Below are positions 6,601 through 15,701 of a DNA stretch of 15,701 nt, in pieces. The notes beneath the pieces are model-generated. The model ran no database searches, was not told the origin of the DNA, and saw only the letters and a program-made list of their open reading frames with translations. Source of the stretch: CAYRGS01 sp964423875 (lineage in GTDB: Bacteria; UBA8248; JACPRG01; G963555815); assembly GCA_964423875.1 (NCBI GenBank), contig CAYRGS010000086.1, positions 1 through 15,701 of the forward strand. The letters are read 5' to 3'. Numbering within the stretch: the stretch's first letter is position 1; every line of letters starts with the position of its first letter. The position numbers and the translations under genes were made by a program.

Positions 6601-7730
6601 AGATCGAGAAGGACTACCAGGATGAGATCCGCATCCTCGAAGAGGATCGGGACGCACGGATCCATCCCTTGATCGCGAACCGGCAGGTCGTTTCCCGGGT
6701 GGTCGATCCGCGCACCGACAAGACCCTCCTCTCCAAGGGCGCGACGGTCGACCCGGGGCTTCTGAAGGGGCTGCCCGTCCGGACTTTCAACGCCCTCAAA
6801 GACGGGATGCCGGGCGAGGTGCGGACGCAGGTGGCGGAGATCGAAGCGGCCGTCAAAACCCGGGTCGACTACATCCAGAGCCTGATGGAGGAGAAGCTCG
6901 CCAAGCTGCGCAAGGGGAACGAGCTTCCACCGGGCGTGATCAAGCTGGTCAAGGTCTATGTGGCCGTCAAGCGGAAACTCCAGGTCGGGGACAAGATGGC
7001 AGGCCGCCACGGCAACAAGGGCGTGGTGTCCATCATCGTTCCCGAAGAGGACATGCCCTACATGCCGGACGGGCGACCCATCGAGATCATTCTCAACCCC
7101 TTGGGGGTACCGTCCCGGATGAACGTGGGCCAGGTCCTTGAGACCCACCTGGGTTGGGCCGCCAAGGTCCTGGGGGTCAAGTTCGCCACGCCGGTGTTCG
7201 AAGGGGCGAAGGAGAAGGACATCCGCAAGGCCCTGGCGGACGCGAGCCTGCCCGAGAGCGGAGAGACCGAGTTGTACGACGGGCGGACCGGCGTCTCCTT
7301 CGAACAGAAGGTGGCCGTGGGGTACATCTACATGCTGAAGCTCCATCACTTGGTGGATGAGAAGATTCACGCCCGCTCCACGGGCCCCTACTCCTTGGTC
7401 ACGCAGCAACCGCTGGGGGGCAAGGCCCAGTTCGGCGGGCAGAGGCTCGGCGAGATGGAGGTATGGGCGCTTGAGGCGTACGGGGCCTCCCGAATCCTTC
7501 AGGAGATGCTCACCGTCAAGAGCGACGACATCGCTGGCCGGACCCGAATGTACGAATCCATCGTGAAGGGGGAAAGCGCCTTGGAGGCCAGTCTCCCGGA
7601 ATCTTTCAACGTGATGATGAAGGAACTGCAATCTCTGGTGTTGGATGTCGAGTTGATCGAGGAAGGAAAGGCGGTCCCGATGGCCGGACCCGTGAGCGAT
7701 GGGACCGGGAGCAACGGAGTCGGGACCTAG
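3621..7730 (+). CDS. rpoB: DNA-directed RNA polymerase subunit beta (1369 aa)
   Basis: Beta forms one pincer and part of the active site of RNA polymerase. The 1369-aa length is near that of E. coli (1342). Landmarks in order are RGSWLDFEFDSKD from residue 214 and the rifampicin pocket at about 544-570 (GSAQLSQFMDQTNPLSEL, then THKRRLSAL, with H563 and S568 matching E. coli H526 and S531). Next come PIETPEGPNIGLI from 597, DKMAGRHGNKG near 1124-1134, and GGKAQFGGQRLGEMEVWALE from 1266. The pocket residues where resistance changes usually occur are all of the sensitive type. The only difference seen is Thr at the E. coli N518 equivalent, so a rifampicin-sensitive enzyme is expected. ATG 3621 follows an AGGGG at 3610-3614. 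The reading frame is intact and rpoC follows after 45 bases. Confidence 0.99.
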   Translation: MAKERNRGNGEDGRINFGKSLSVVEIPNLIEIQLVSYERFLQSKVPPSERENEGLENVFQSVFPISDFNETAFLNFVGYEIGSWMSKSGEFKGLGGPGVVDPKSQEPLTYRPRHDMEECRERGMTYSDPLRVIVQLVLTEKGLDGEPVVKDIKEQKVYLGEIPMMTENGTFIINGTERVVVSQMHRSPGVFFSRDSGPIHSGKHLFAARVIPYRGSWLDFEFDSKDILYVRIDRRRKLPATTLLRALGLDTEEILAAFYSPEEINADPKSGGFKKKISEFLVGQRATEDLVDPDSGDPLTKVGRKITRKAYERMEALKLSSVEMDPEGLLERAAARSIVNEETGEVILEAGEPITPDVLEAVAEAKVRKFYIIHQAESGFDATILATLKIDKVDSPEDALIEIYKRLRPGDPPTRETARALFDNLFLNSKRYDLSRIGRMKINSKLALSLPLSQRTLTQEDVVKTMVYLVGLRSAQGMVDDIDHLGNRRVRSVGELLENQFRIGLVRMERAIRERMSIIDLESAMPHDLINAKPIAAAIKEFFGSAQLSQFMDQTNPLSELTHKRRLSALGPGGLTRERAGFEVRDVHQTHYGRICPIETPEGPNIGLIASLSTYARVSEFGFIETPYRKVENGRVSDKVEFLTAIDEDKCTIAQANAPINKGGKFINDLVSCRTGGEFVMASPDEVGYMDVSPKQLVSVATSLIPFLENDDANRALMGSNMQRQAVPLLRPEAPLVGTGMEGIAAMDSGAVILAQTDGEVVDVEASRIVVRTQDSRKKGSTQGPGVNIYNLTKYRRSNQNTCFNHQPIVKLGQKVKKGQVLADGPATERGELALGRNVLVAFMPWRGYNFEDAIVISEKVVKEDIYTSIHIEEFEVEARDTKLGKEEVTRDIPNVGEETLKDLDDSGVVRIGAKVGAGSILVGKVTPKGETQLSPEEKLLKAIFGEKAGDVRDTSLTVPPGVEGTVVDVKVFSRRGVDKDVRAVAIEEDEVAKIEKDYQDEIRILEEDRDARIHPLIANRQVVSRVVDPRTDKTLLSKGATVDPGLLKGLPVRTFNALKDGMPGEVRTQVAEIEAAVKTRVDYIQSLMEEKLAKLRKGNELPPGVIKLVKVYVAVKRKLQVGDKMAGRHGNKGVVSIIVPEEDMPYMPDGRPIEIILNPLGVPSRMNVGQVLETHLGWAAKVLGVKFATPVFEGAKEKDIRKALADASLPESGETELYDGRTGVSFEQKVAVGYIYMLKLHHLVDEKIHARSTGPYSLVTQQPLGGKAQFGGQRLGEMEVWALEAYGASRILQEMLTVKSDDIAGRTRMYESIVKGESALEASLPESFNVMMKELQSLVLDVELIEEGKAVPMAGPVSDGTGSNGVGT

Positions 7731-7760
7731 GGCTGAGGCCCGGGACACCACAAGTCCACC

Positions 7761-7768
7761 AAAGGAGG
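7761..7768 (+). promoter_or_regulatory. Strong ribosome binding site that decides the rpoC start
   Basis: AAAGGAGG is an almost perfect complement to the 16S rRNA 3' end. It lies 7 bases before TTG 7776 but 16 bases before the next in-frame ATG at 7785. The spacing therefore favours the TTG codon as the rpoC start. Confidence 0.85.
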
Positions 7769-7775
7769 ACCGGCG

Positions 7776-11972
<4,197 letters not shown>

Positions 11973-12042
11973 GTCTCCCCCGGGTTAGAGAAGTTCCGCG
12001 TCATTCCGACCCGGATCAATGGCCGTTGGTTCAGCAAAGGGC

Positions 12043-12070
12043 TTGACACAAGCCTTTAAAGTGTTAGATT
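12043..12070 (+). promoter_or_regulatory. Sigma70-type promoter of the rpsL-rpsG-fusA-tuf operon
   Basis: A perfect -35 hexamer TTGACA (12043-12048) is followed after 16 bases by TAGATT (12065-12070), which keeps the most conserved -10 positions (T, A and the final T). The stretch is clearly AT-richer than its surroundings. Transcription would start near 12077, leaving a leader of about 80 bases before rpsL. A second possible -10, TATAAC (12087-12092), matches five of six positions but has only a poor -35 at 17-base spacing. This is the only convincing promoter in the window and separates the rpoBC group from the str group. Confidence 0.75.
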
Positions 12071-12095
12071 AGAAGGGATTTTACCATATAACCTT

Positions 12096-12131
12096 TCCGG
12101 CCGTGCGGCGAAGTGCGCCCGTGCGGCCGGA
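12096..12131 (+). promoter_or_regulatory. Strong leader hairpin upstream of rpsL
   Basis: TCCGGCCG (12096-12103) pairs exactly with CGGCCGGA (12124-12131). Inside it, two G-U pairs and a C-G pair continue the stem, then after a one-base bulge GGCG pairs with CGCC around the loop AAGTG. This gives about 15 pairs in 36 bases. It lies roughly 20 bases after the predicted transcription start and is followed by a pyrimidine-rich TCTCTTTCT, then the rpsL ribosome binding site. The T-tract is interrupted, so it may be a leaky attenuator, an mRNA-stabilising 5' structure or a protein-binding leader. The structure is certain on paper; the role is inferred. Confidence 0.6.
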
Positions 12132-12142
12132 TCTCTTTCTGT

Positions 12143-12148
12143 GGAGGG
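12143..12148 (+). promoter_or_regulatory. Ribosome binding site that decides the rpsL TTG start
   Basis: GGAGGG lies 7 bases before TTG 12156. An in-frame GTG at 12141 overlaps this site and could not use it, and it would add five residues absent from S12 proteins. The TTG start gives the canonical MPTVNQL N-terminus. Confidence 0.85.
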
Positions 12149-12155
12149 CGTCAGT

Positions 12156-12530
12156 TTGCCGACCGTCAATCAGTTGGTGCGCAAGGGCCGGCGGAAGGCC
12201 AAATTGAAGACCAAGAGTCCGGCGTTGCGGCAATGCCCACAGCGGCGCGGCGTCTGCTTACGGGTTTACACATCGACCCCCAAGAAGCCGAACTCGGCTC
12301 TGCGGAAAGTGACGAGGGTCCGTCTGACCAACGGGATGGAGGTCACCACGTATATCCCGGGTGTCGGACATAACCTTCAAGAACACGCCATTGTCCTTAT
12401 CCGGGGTGGGCGGGTGAAAGACCTTCCCGGCGTCCGGTACCATGTTATTCGGGGCGCCTTGGATACTGTGGGTGTGGAAGGTCGCCGGCAAAGCCGGTCG
12501 AAGTACGGAGCCAAACGCCCGAAGGCCTAA
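12156..12530 (+). CDS. rpsL: 30S ribosomal protein S12 (124 aa, TTG start)
   Basis: S12 lies at the decoding centre and shapes translational accuracy. The 124-aa product starts MPTVNQLVRKGRRK and carries STPKKPNSALRK (40-51) and GGRVKDLPGVRYH (84-96). Lys43 and Lys88, the main sites of streptomycin-resistance changes in other bacteria, are wild-type Lys. Asp89, methylthiolated by RimO in many bacteria, is present. The protein ends with a basic tail (KYGAKRPKA). The TTG start is set by the GGAGGG at 12143-12148 and by homology. It is the first gene after the promoter near 12043. The 178-base gap to rpsG is longer than in many str operons and is strongly structured. Confidence 0.98.
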   Translation: MPTVNQLVRKGRRKAKLKTKSPALRQCPQRRGVCLRVYTSTPKKPNSALRKVTRVRLTNGMEVTTYIPGVGHNLQEHAIVLIRGGRVKDLPGVRYHVIRGALDTVGVEGRRQSRSKYGAKRPKA

Positions 12531-12596
12531 AACCCCGGGGGACGAGACGCCTTTTACTGTTCCCTGGCAGGTGTTGAGCAAAGATGGAGGATTGCG

Positions 12597-12620
12597 CGGC
12601 GGGGGAGTGTCCTACCGCCG
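12597..12620 (+). promoter_or_regulatory. Hairpin in the rpsL-rpsG gap, candidate S7 regulatory element
   Basis: CGGCGG (12597-12602) pairs with CCGCCG (12615-12620), and GGGA pairs with TCCT inside (one G-U pair, one bulged A) around a GTG loop. In E. coli, S7 binds the intercistronic region between the S12 and S7 genes and represses its own synthesis. This is the equivalent location. I cannot show that the fold resembles the S7 site on 16S rRNA, so the regulatory role is inference. Confidence 0.45.
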
Positions 12621-12640
12621 AGCAAAGGGGTTGTCTTTTT

Positions 12641-12651
12641 CAGCGACGCTG
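12641..12651 (+). other. Small hairpin in the rpsL-rpsG gap
   Basis: CAGC (12641-12644) and GCTG (12648-12651) pair around the triloop GAC. It sits between the larger hairpin at 12597-12620 and the one at 12660-12675, so most of the second half of this gap can be folded. It may be part of one intercistronic structure. Confidence 0.35.
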
Positions 12652-12659
12652 GCGGTTCT

Positions 12660-12675
12660 GCCGGCCGCGACCGGC
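12660..12675 (+). other. Hairpin with alternative 3' arms near the rpsG start
   Basis: GCCGG (12660-12664) pairs with CCGGC (12671-12675) around a 6-base loop. An identical CCGGC at 12680-12684 offers a second, mutually exclusive partner. The second pairing would bring the stem closer to the rpsG Shine-Dalgarno AAAGGA (12697-12702). Confidence 0.4.
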
Positions 12676-12697
12676 TAACCCGGCTAACCTGGCTGGA
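12671..12697 (+). repeat. Tandem 9-base repeat before rpsG
   Basis: CCGGCTAAC occurs twice back to back (12671-12679 and 12680-12688), followed by a degenerate third unit CTGGCTGGA (12689-12697). It looks like a small slippage duplication. It matters mainly because it duplicates the 3' arm of the hairpin that starts at 12660. Confidence 0.75.
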
Positions 12698-12708
12698 AAG
12701 GATGGACG

Positions 12709-13179
12709 ATGCCGCGGCGGAAAATCACAGGCAATAGAAAAACCATACCGGATCCCAAGTATGGGGACCAGCAGGTGGCGAAGTTTATCAACAACCTGAT
12801 GTGGAAAGGAAAAAGGAGCCGGGCCGAGCGGATCATGTATCAGGCCTTCGACATCATCGAAGAGAAGACCCGGGACAACCCGCTGAAGGTCTTCAAGCGG
12901 GCGGTGGACAACGTGAAGCCAAGCTTGGAGGTCCGCTCCCGCAGGGTCGGGGGCTCCACTTATCAGATCCCGATTGAGGTGCGGCCAAGCCGGAAAACGG
13001 CCCTCAGCTTCCGTTGGCTCATCTCCTTCGCGCGAGACCGAAAAGAGCGGACGATGCAGGAGCGGCTGGCCGCGGAGTTGTTGGACGCCTCGAACAACAC
13101 CGGGGCAGCCATCAAGAAAAAAGACGACACACACAGGATGGCCGAGGCAAACAAGGCCTTTGCCCACTATCGGTGGTAG
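12709..13179 (+). CDS. rpsG: 30S ribosomal protein S7 (156 aa)
   Basis: S7 nucleates assembly of the 30S head by binding the 3' major domain of 16S rRNA and contacts E-site tRNA. The 156-aa product, a normal length, begins MPRRKITGNRKTIPDPKYGD and contains FINNLMWKGKRSRAERIMYQ. It also has DNVKPSLEVRSRRVGGSTYQ followed by IPIEVRP, the most conserved part of the family, and ends with THRMAEANKAFAHYRW. ATG 12709 follows AAAGGA (12697-12702) at 6-base spacing. The structured upstream gap is where S7 feedback acts in E. coli. The stop TAG 13177-13179 is 22 bases before the fusA ATG. Confidence 0.98.
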   Translation: MPRRKITGNRKTIPDPKYGDQQVAKFINNLMWKGKRSRAERIMYQAFDIIEEKTRDNPLKVFKRAVDNVKPSLEVRSRRVGGSTYQIPIEVRPSRKTALSFRWLISFARDRKERTMQERLAAELLDASNNTGAAIKKKDDTHRMAEANKAFAHYRW

Positions 13180-13201
13180 CGATGAAGACGGGGTTCAACC
13201 G

Positions 13202-15307
13202 ATGAGCAGGGCCATTCCGTTGGATAAAATTCGAAACATCGGTGTGATGGCGCATATCGATGCCGGCAAGACCACGACCACCGAGCGGATTCTGTATTAC
13301 ACGGGCCGGACCCACCGTTTGGGCGAGGTCCACGATGGCACGGCCGTCATGGACTGGATGCCGCAGGAGCAGGAGCGCGGTATCACCATCACCTCGGCTG
13401 CGACCAGCTGCATGTGGCGGGATCACCTGGTTCAAATCATCGACACCCCCGGCCATGTGGATTTCACGATGGAAGTGGAGCGAAGCCTTCGCGTCCTGGA
13501 CGGGGCGGTCGGCGTGTTTTGCGCGGTGGGCGGCGTCGAGCCGCAGTCGGAGACAGTCTGGCGGCAGGCCGAGAAGTACGGTGTGCCGCGCATCGCTTTC
13601 GTCAACAAGATGGACCGCGTCGGGGCCGATTTTCTGCGCGTTGTCGGAGAGATCCGGGACCGCCTGGCGGCCAAGCCTCTCGTCGTGCAGCTCCCCTGGG
13701 GGAGCGAGGAGGACTTCATCGGGATCCTCGACCTGGTCCGGTGGGAGGCCCGCATATACGATGAGGATGAGTCCGGCGTCAACTTCCGGATTGTCCCGGT
13801 GCCCGAGGAGATGGAAGCCTTGGCCCGGACCCAGCGGGACGGCCTTCTCGAAGCGCTGGCCGATCTGGATGAAGACATCATGGAGTGTTACTTGGAGGGC
13901 GGCGAGATCGAAACGGATAAATTGATCTCCGTCCTTCGCCGGGTGACCGTGACGGGGCATGGCGTTCCGGTGCTCTGCGGATCGGCTTTTAAAAACAAAG
14001 GATTACAGGCCCTTCTGGATGGGGTTGTGGATTACCTCCCCTCTCCAATCGACGTTCCGCCGGTTCAGGGAGCGAAGCCGGACGGCGGGTCCGTCGAGGT
14101 CCGTCCGCCTGATGACGAAACCCCCTTTGCCGGGCTTGTCTTCAAGGTGATGACCGACCCCTATATGGGCCAGCTTTCATTCTGCCGGGTCTATTCGGGC
14201 GTGATTCGGACGGGTGAACAGGTTTTGAACGTCGGACGCGGCCGCAGCGAGCGCATCGGTCGTCTTCTGCGAATGCACGCTGACAAGCGCGAGGAGATGC
14301 AGGAGGCCAGGACCGGCGACATTGTCGCGTTCCTCGGTTTGCGCCATACCACCACCGGAGACACCCTCGCCGCCCGTCATTCCCCCCTTCTTTTGGAATC
14401 CATCGAATTTCCCGAACCCGTCATCTCCGTAGCCGTCGAGCCCAAGACCAAGGCCGATGAAGAAAGGCTGGGGACTTCCCTGGGTAAGCTCGGCGCCGAG
14501 GACCCGTCCTTTCAGGTCCGAACCGATCCGGAGACCGGCCAGACCATCATGTCGGGGATGGGCGAGCTTCATTTGGCGATTCTGGTGGATCGCCTGCTGC
14601 GTGAGTTCAAGGTCGAGGCCAATGTCTCGAACCCCCGGGTCTCGTATCGCGAGACCTCCATGGGGTCGGCGGAGGTCCGGGAAAAGTTTGTTCGCCAGAC
14701 GGGAGGCCGCGGTCAGTACGGCGATGTCAAGCTCCAGGTGGAGAGTCTTCCCCGCGGCTCGGGCATCGTGTTCGAGTGGGCGATTGTGGGCGGGGCCATC
14801 CCGAAAGAGTATGCCAAGGCCGTCGAGAAGGGCGTGCGCCAGGCGGCCGATACAGGCATCCTGGCGGGCTACCCGGTGGTCGATATGAAGGTGACGGTCG
14901 TGGACGGTTCCTACCATGACGTCGATTCCTCCGAAATGGCCTTCTCGGTCGCGGGTTCCATTGCCTTTCAAGGAGCGATGCGAAAAGCCGGTCTGGTGAT
15001 CCTGGAGCCGGTGATGAAGATCGAGGTCGTCGTTCCGGAGGATTATCTCGGCGACGTCATGGGCGATCTGACCTCCCGCCGAGGAAAGATTTCGGGCATG
15101 TCCAGACGGGCGGGCGCCCACGTGGTCAGCGCGTTGGTCCCTCTGGCGGAGATGTTCGGTTACGCAACCGATCTTCGCTCCTCCACGCAGGGCCGCGCCG
15201 ACTACACCATGCAGGTCGCCGGATACGAGCAGGTTACGGCCTCTATGGCGGAGGAGATGATTCAGCGGACGGGGGTCTCAGGAGCGAGAGGGGTCCTGGT
15301 CACCTGA
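13202..15307 (+). CDS. fusA: Elongation factor G (701 aa)
   Basis: EF-G is the GTPase that drives translocation of tRNA and mRNA and also helps split ribosomes. The 701-aa protein is close to E. coli EF-G (704). The G domain has AHIDAGKT (17-24), QEQERGITITSAAT for switch I, DTPGH (81-85) for switch II and NKMD (135-138). Domain IV has the tip loop DGSYHDVDSSEMAF from 568 with H572 equivalent to E. coli H583. Domain V is intact (GKISGMSRRAGAHVVSALVP). This is canonical EF-G, not an obviously divergent paralogue. I chose ATG 13202 because the product then starts MSRAIPLDKIRNIGVMAHID as in homologues. Longer in-frame extensions would run back into rpsG. The Shine-Dalgarno is weak, only GGGG at 13190-13193. 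Confidence 0.98.
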   Translation: MSRAIPLDKIRNIGVMAHIDAGKTTTTERILYYTGRTHRLGEVHDGTAVMDWMPQEQERGITITSAATSCMWRDHLVQIIDTPGHVDFTMEVERSLRVLDGAVGVFCAVGGVEPQSETVWRQAEKYGVPRIAFVNKMDRVGADFLRVVGEIRDRLAAKPLVVQLPWGSEEDFIGILDLVRWEARIYDEDESGVNFRIVPVPEEMEALARTQRDGLLEALADLDEDIMECYLEGGEIETDKLISVLRRVTVTGHGVPVLCGSAFKNKGLQALLDGVVDYLPSPIDVPPVQGAKPDGGSVEVRPPDDETPFAGLVFKVMTDPYMGQLSFCRVYSGVIRTGEQVLNVGRGRSERIGRLLRMHADKREEMQEARTGDIVAFLGLRHTTTGDTLAARHSPLLLESIEFPEPVISVAVEPKTKADEERLGTSLGKLGAEDPSFQVRTDPETGQTIMSGMGELHLAILVDRLLREFKVEANVSNPRVSYRETSMGSAEVREKFVRQTGGRGQYGDVKLQVESLPRGSGIVFEWAIVGGAIPKEYAKAVEKGVRQAADTGILAGYPVVDMKVTVVDGSYHDVDSSEMAFSVAGSIAFQGAMRKAGLVILEPVMKIEVVVPEDYLGDVMGDLTSRRGKISGMSRRAGAHVVSALVPLAEMFGYATDLRSSTQGRADYTMQVAGYEQVTASMAEEMIQRTGVSGARGVLVT

Positions 15308-15347
15308 TACCCGTCCGGTGTGCAGGTGGGTTGCGACGCTGGGAGCC

Positions 15348-15362
15348 GCCGACTTCATCGGC
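15348..15362 (+). other. Hairpin in the fusA-tuf gap
   Basis: GCCGA (15348-15352) and TCGGC (15358-15362) pair around CTTCA. No T-run follows, so it is not a terminator. The 99-base gap shows no convincing promoter. The hairpin may mark processing between the fusA and tuf messages, a guess from position only. Confidence 0.35.
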
Positions 15363-15406
15363 TGAACGGCTTATGGACTGAAGGTACAAACTAAGGATTC
15401 TCAGTT

Positions 15407-15701
15407 ATGAGCAAGGCGAAGTTCGAGCGGACGAAGCCCCACGTGAACGTAGGGACGATTGGTCACGTGGATCATGGGAAGACGACCTTGACGGCGGCGA
15501 TCACGCTTGCGCTGTCGAAGAAGGGTCAGGCGGATTTCGTTCCGTTCGACTCGATCGACAAGGCCCCTGAGGAAAGGGAGCGCGGGATCACGATAGCGAC
15601 GGCCCACGTGGAGTACGAGACGGACAACCGTCACTACGCGCACGTGGACTGCCCGGGTCACGCGGACTACGTGAAGAACATGATCACGGGCGCGGCCCAG
15701 A
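15407..15701 (+). CDS. tuf: Elongation factor Tu, N-terminal part (second tuf copy, runs off the window)
   Basis: ATG 15407 is preceded by AAGGA (15393-15397) at 9-base spacing. The first 98 codons are present and open. The G domain shows GHVDHGKT (19-26, the P-loop), APEERERGITIATAHVEYET (53-72, switch I) and DCPGHADY (81-88, switch II with H85), all intact. EF-Tu carries aminoacyl-tRNA to the ribosome. The position directly after fusA is the standard end of the str operon. Codon choice differs from the neighbours: by my count Thr is ACG in 9 of 10 cases and Ala is GCG in 9 of 12, while the genes before it favour ACC and GCC. The rest of the gene is outside the window. Confidence 0.98.
   Translation, partial: MSKAKFERTKPHVNVGTIGHVDHGKTTLTAAITLALSKKGQADFVPFDSIDKAPEERERGITIATAHVEYETDNRHYAHVDCPGHADYVKNMITGAAQ

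Noticed and set aside
11980..12014. CCGGGT/ACCCGG inverted repeat after rpoC as a terminator
   Set aside because: The stem is 6 bp with a 23-base loop and no T-run follows, so it is not a credible Rho-independent terminator.
12584..12799. A 71-codon frame starting in the rpsL-rpsG gap and running into rpsG
   Set aside because: ATG 12584 follows no good Shine-Dalgarno, the frame overlaps the first 30 codons of rpsG out of phase, and the peptide is unlike any family. The gap is better explained as structured RNA.
12974..13201. In-frame extension of fusA back into rpsG
   Set aside because: EF-G begins at MSRAIPLDK in homologues. The upstream frame only reads through the rpsG coding sequence in another phase and adds a low-complexity tail.
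15308..15406. A separate promoter for the second tuf
   Set aside because: TTGCGA near 15331 and TTATGG near 15371 are poor matches with unsuitable spacing. The evidence is too weak to list.

Overview
This window is a bacterial housekeeping block in the classic order tuf - rpmG - tRNA-Trp - secE - nusG - rplK - rplA - rplJ - rplL - rpoB - rpoC - (promoter) - rpsL - rpsG - fusA - tuf, all on the + strand. It encodes parts of the translation, transcription and protein-export machinery. I see no mobile element, CRISPR array, phage gene, defence system or anomalous gene cluster, and no intergenic stretch over 300 bases. The longest gaps are about 183 bases (rpoC-rpsL) and 178 bases (rpsL-rpsG). 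Both are described below because they look regulatory.

Organism: the DNA is GC-rich and the proteins are bacterial. Beta and beta-prime are both long (1369 and 1398 aa). Beta-prime keeps the large insertion between the two halves of the trigger loop, as in Proteobacteria and some related Gram-negative phyla. SecE is the short one-helix type. The start of RpoC reads like those of Deltaproteobacteria. I infer a Gram-negative bacterium from or near the deltaproteobacterial, Nitrospirota or NC10-type lineages, but cannot name the phylum with confidence.

Layout: (1) 1-409 holds the last codons of an upstream EF-Tu gene, a 49-aa zinc-ribbon L33 and a complete tRNA-Trp with encoded CCA. (2) 410-3547 holds secE and nusG, overlapping by ATGA, then the genes for L11, L1, L10 and L7/L12 (the ribosomal GTPase-stalk base, L1 stalk and L12 stalk). 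(3) 3621-11972 holds rpoB and rpoC. (4) A sigma70-type promoter near 12043-12070 and a strong leader hairpin open the str-type operon: rpsL, rpsG, fusA and a second tuf that runs off the right end.

Regulation: no convincing Rho-independent terminator was found anywhere, so read-through within and between the groups is likely. Several short intercistronic gaps carry inverted repeats at positions where ribosomal-protein autoregulation or mRNA processing is known in other bacteria: upstream of L11, between L10 and L12, in the rpsL leader, and between S12 and S7. These, an acidic 80-residue N-terminal extension on NusG, and a G-ending codon bias peculiar to tuf are the main points worth a second look. 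Nothing here amounts to a novel system.
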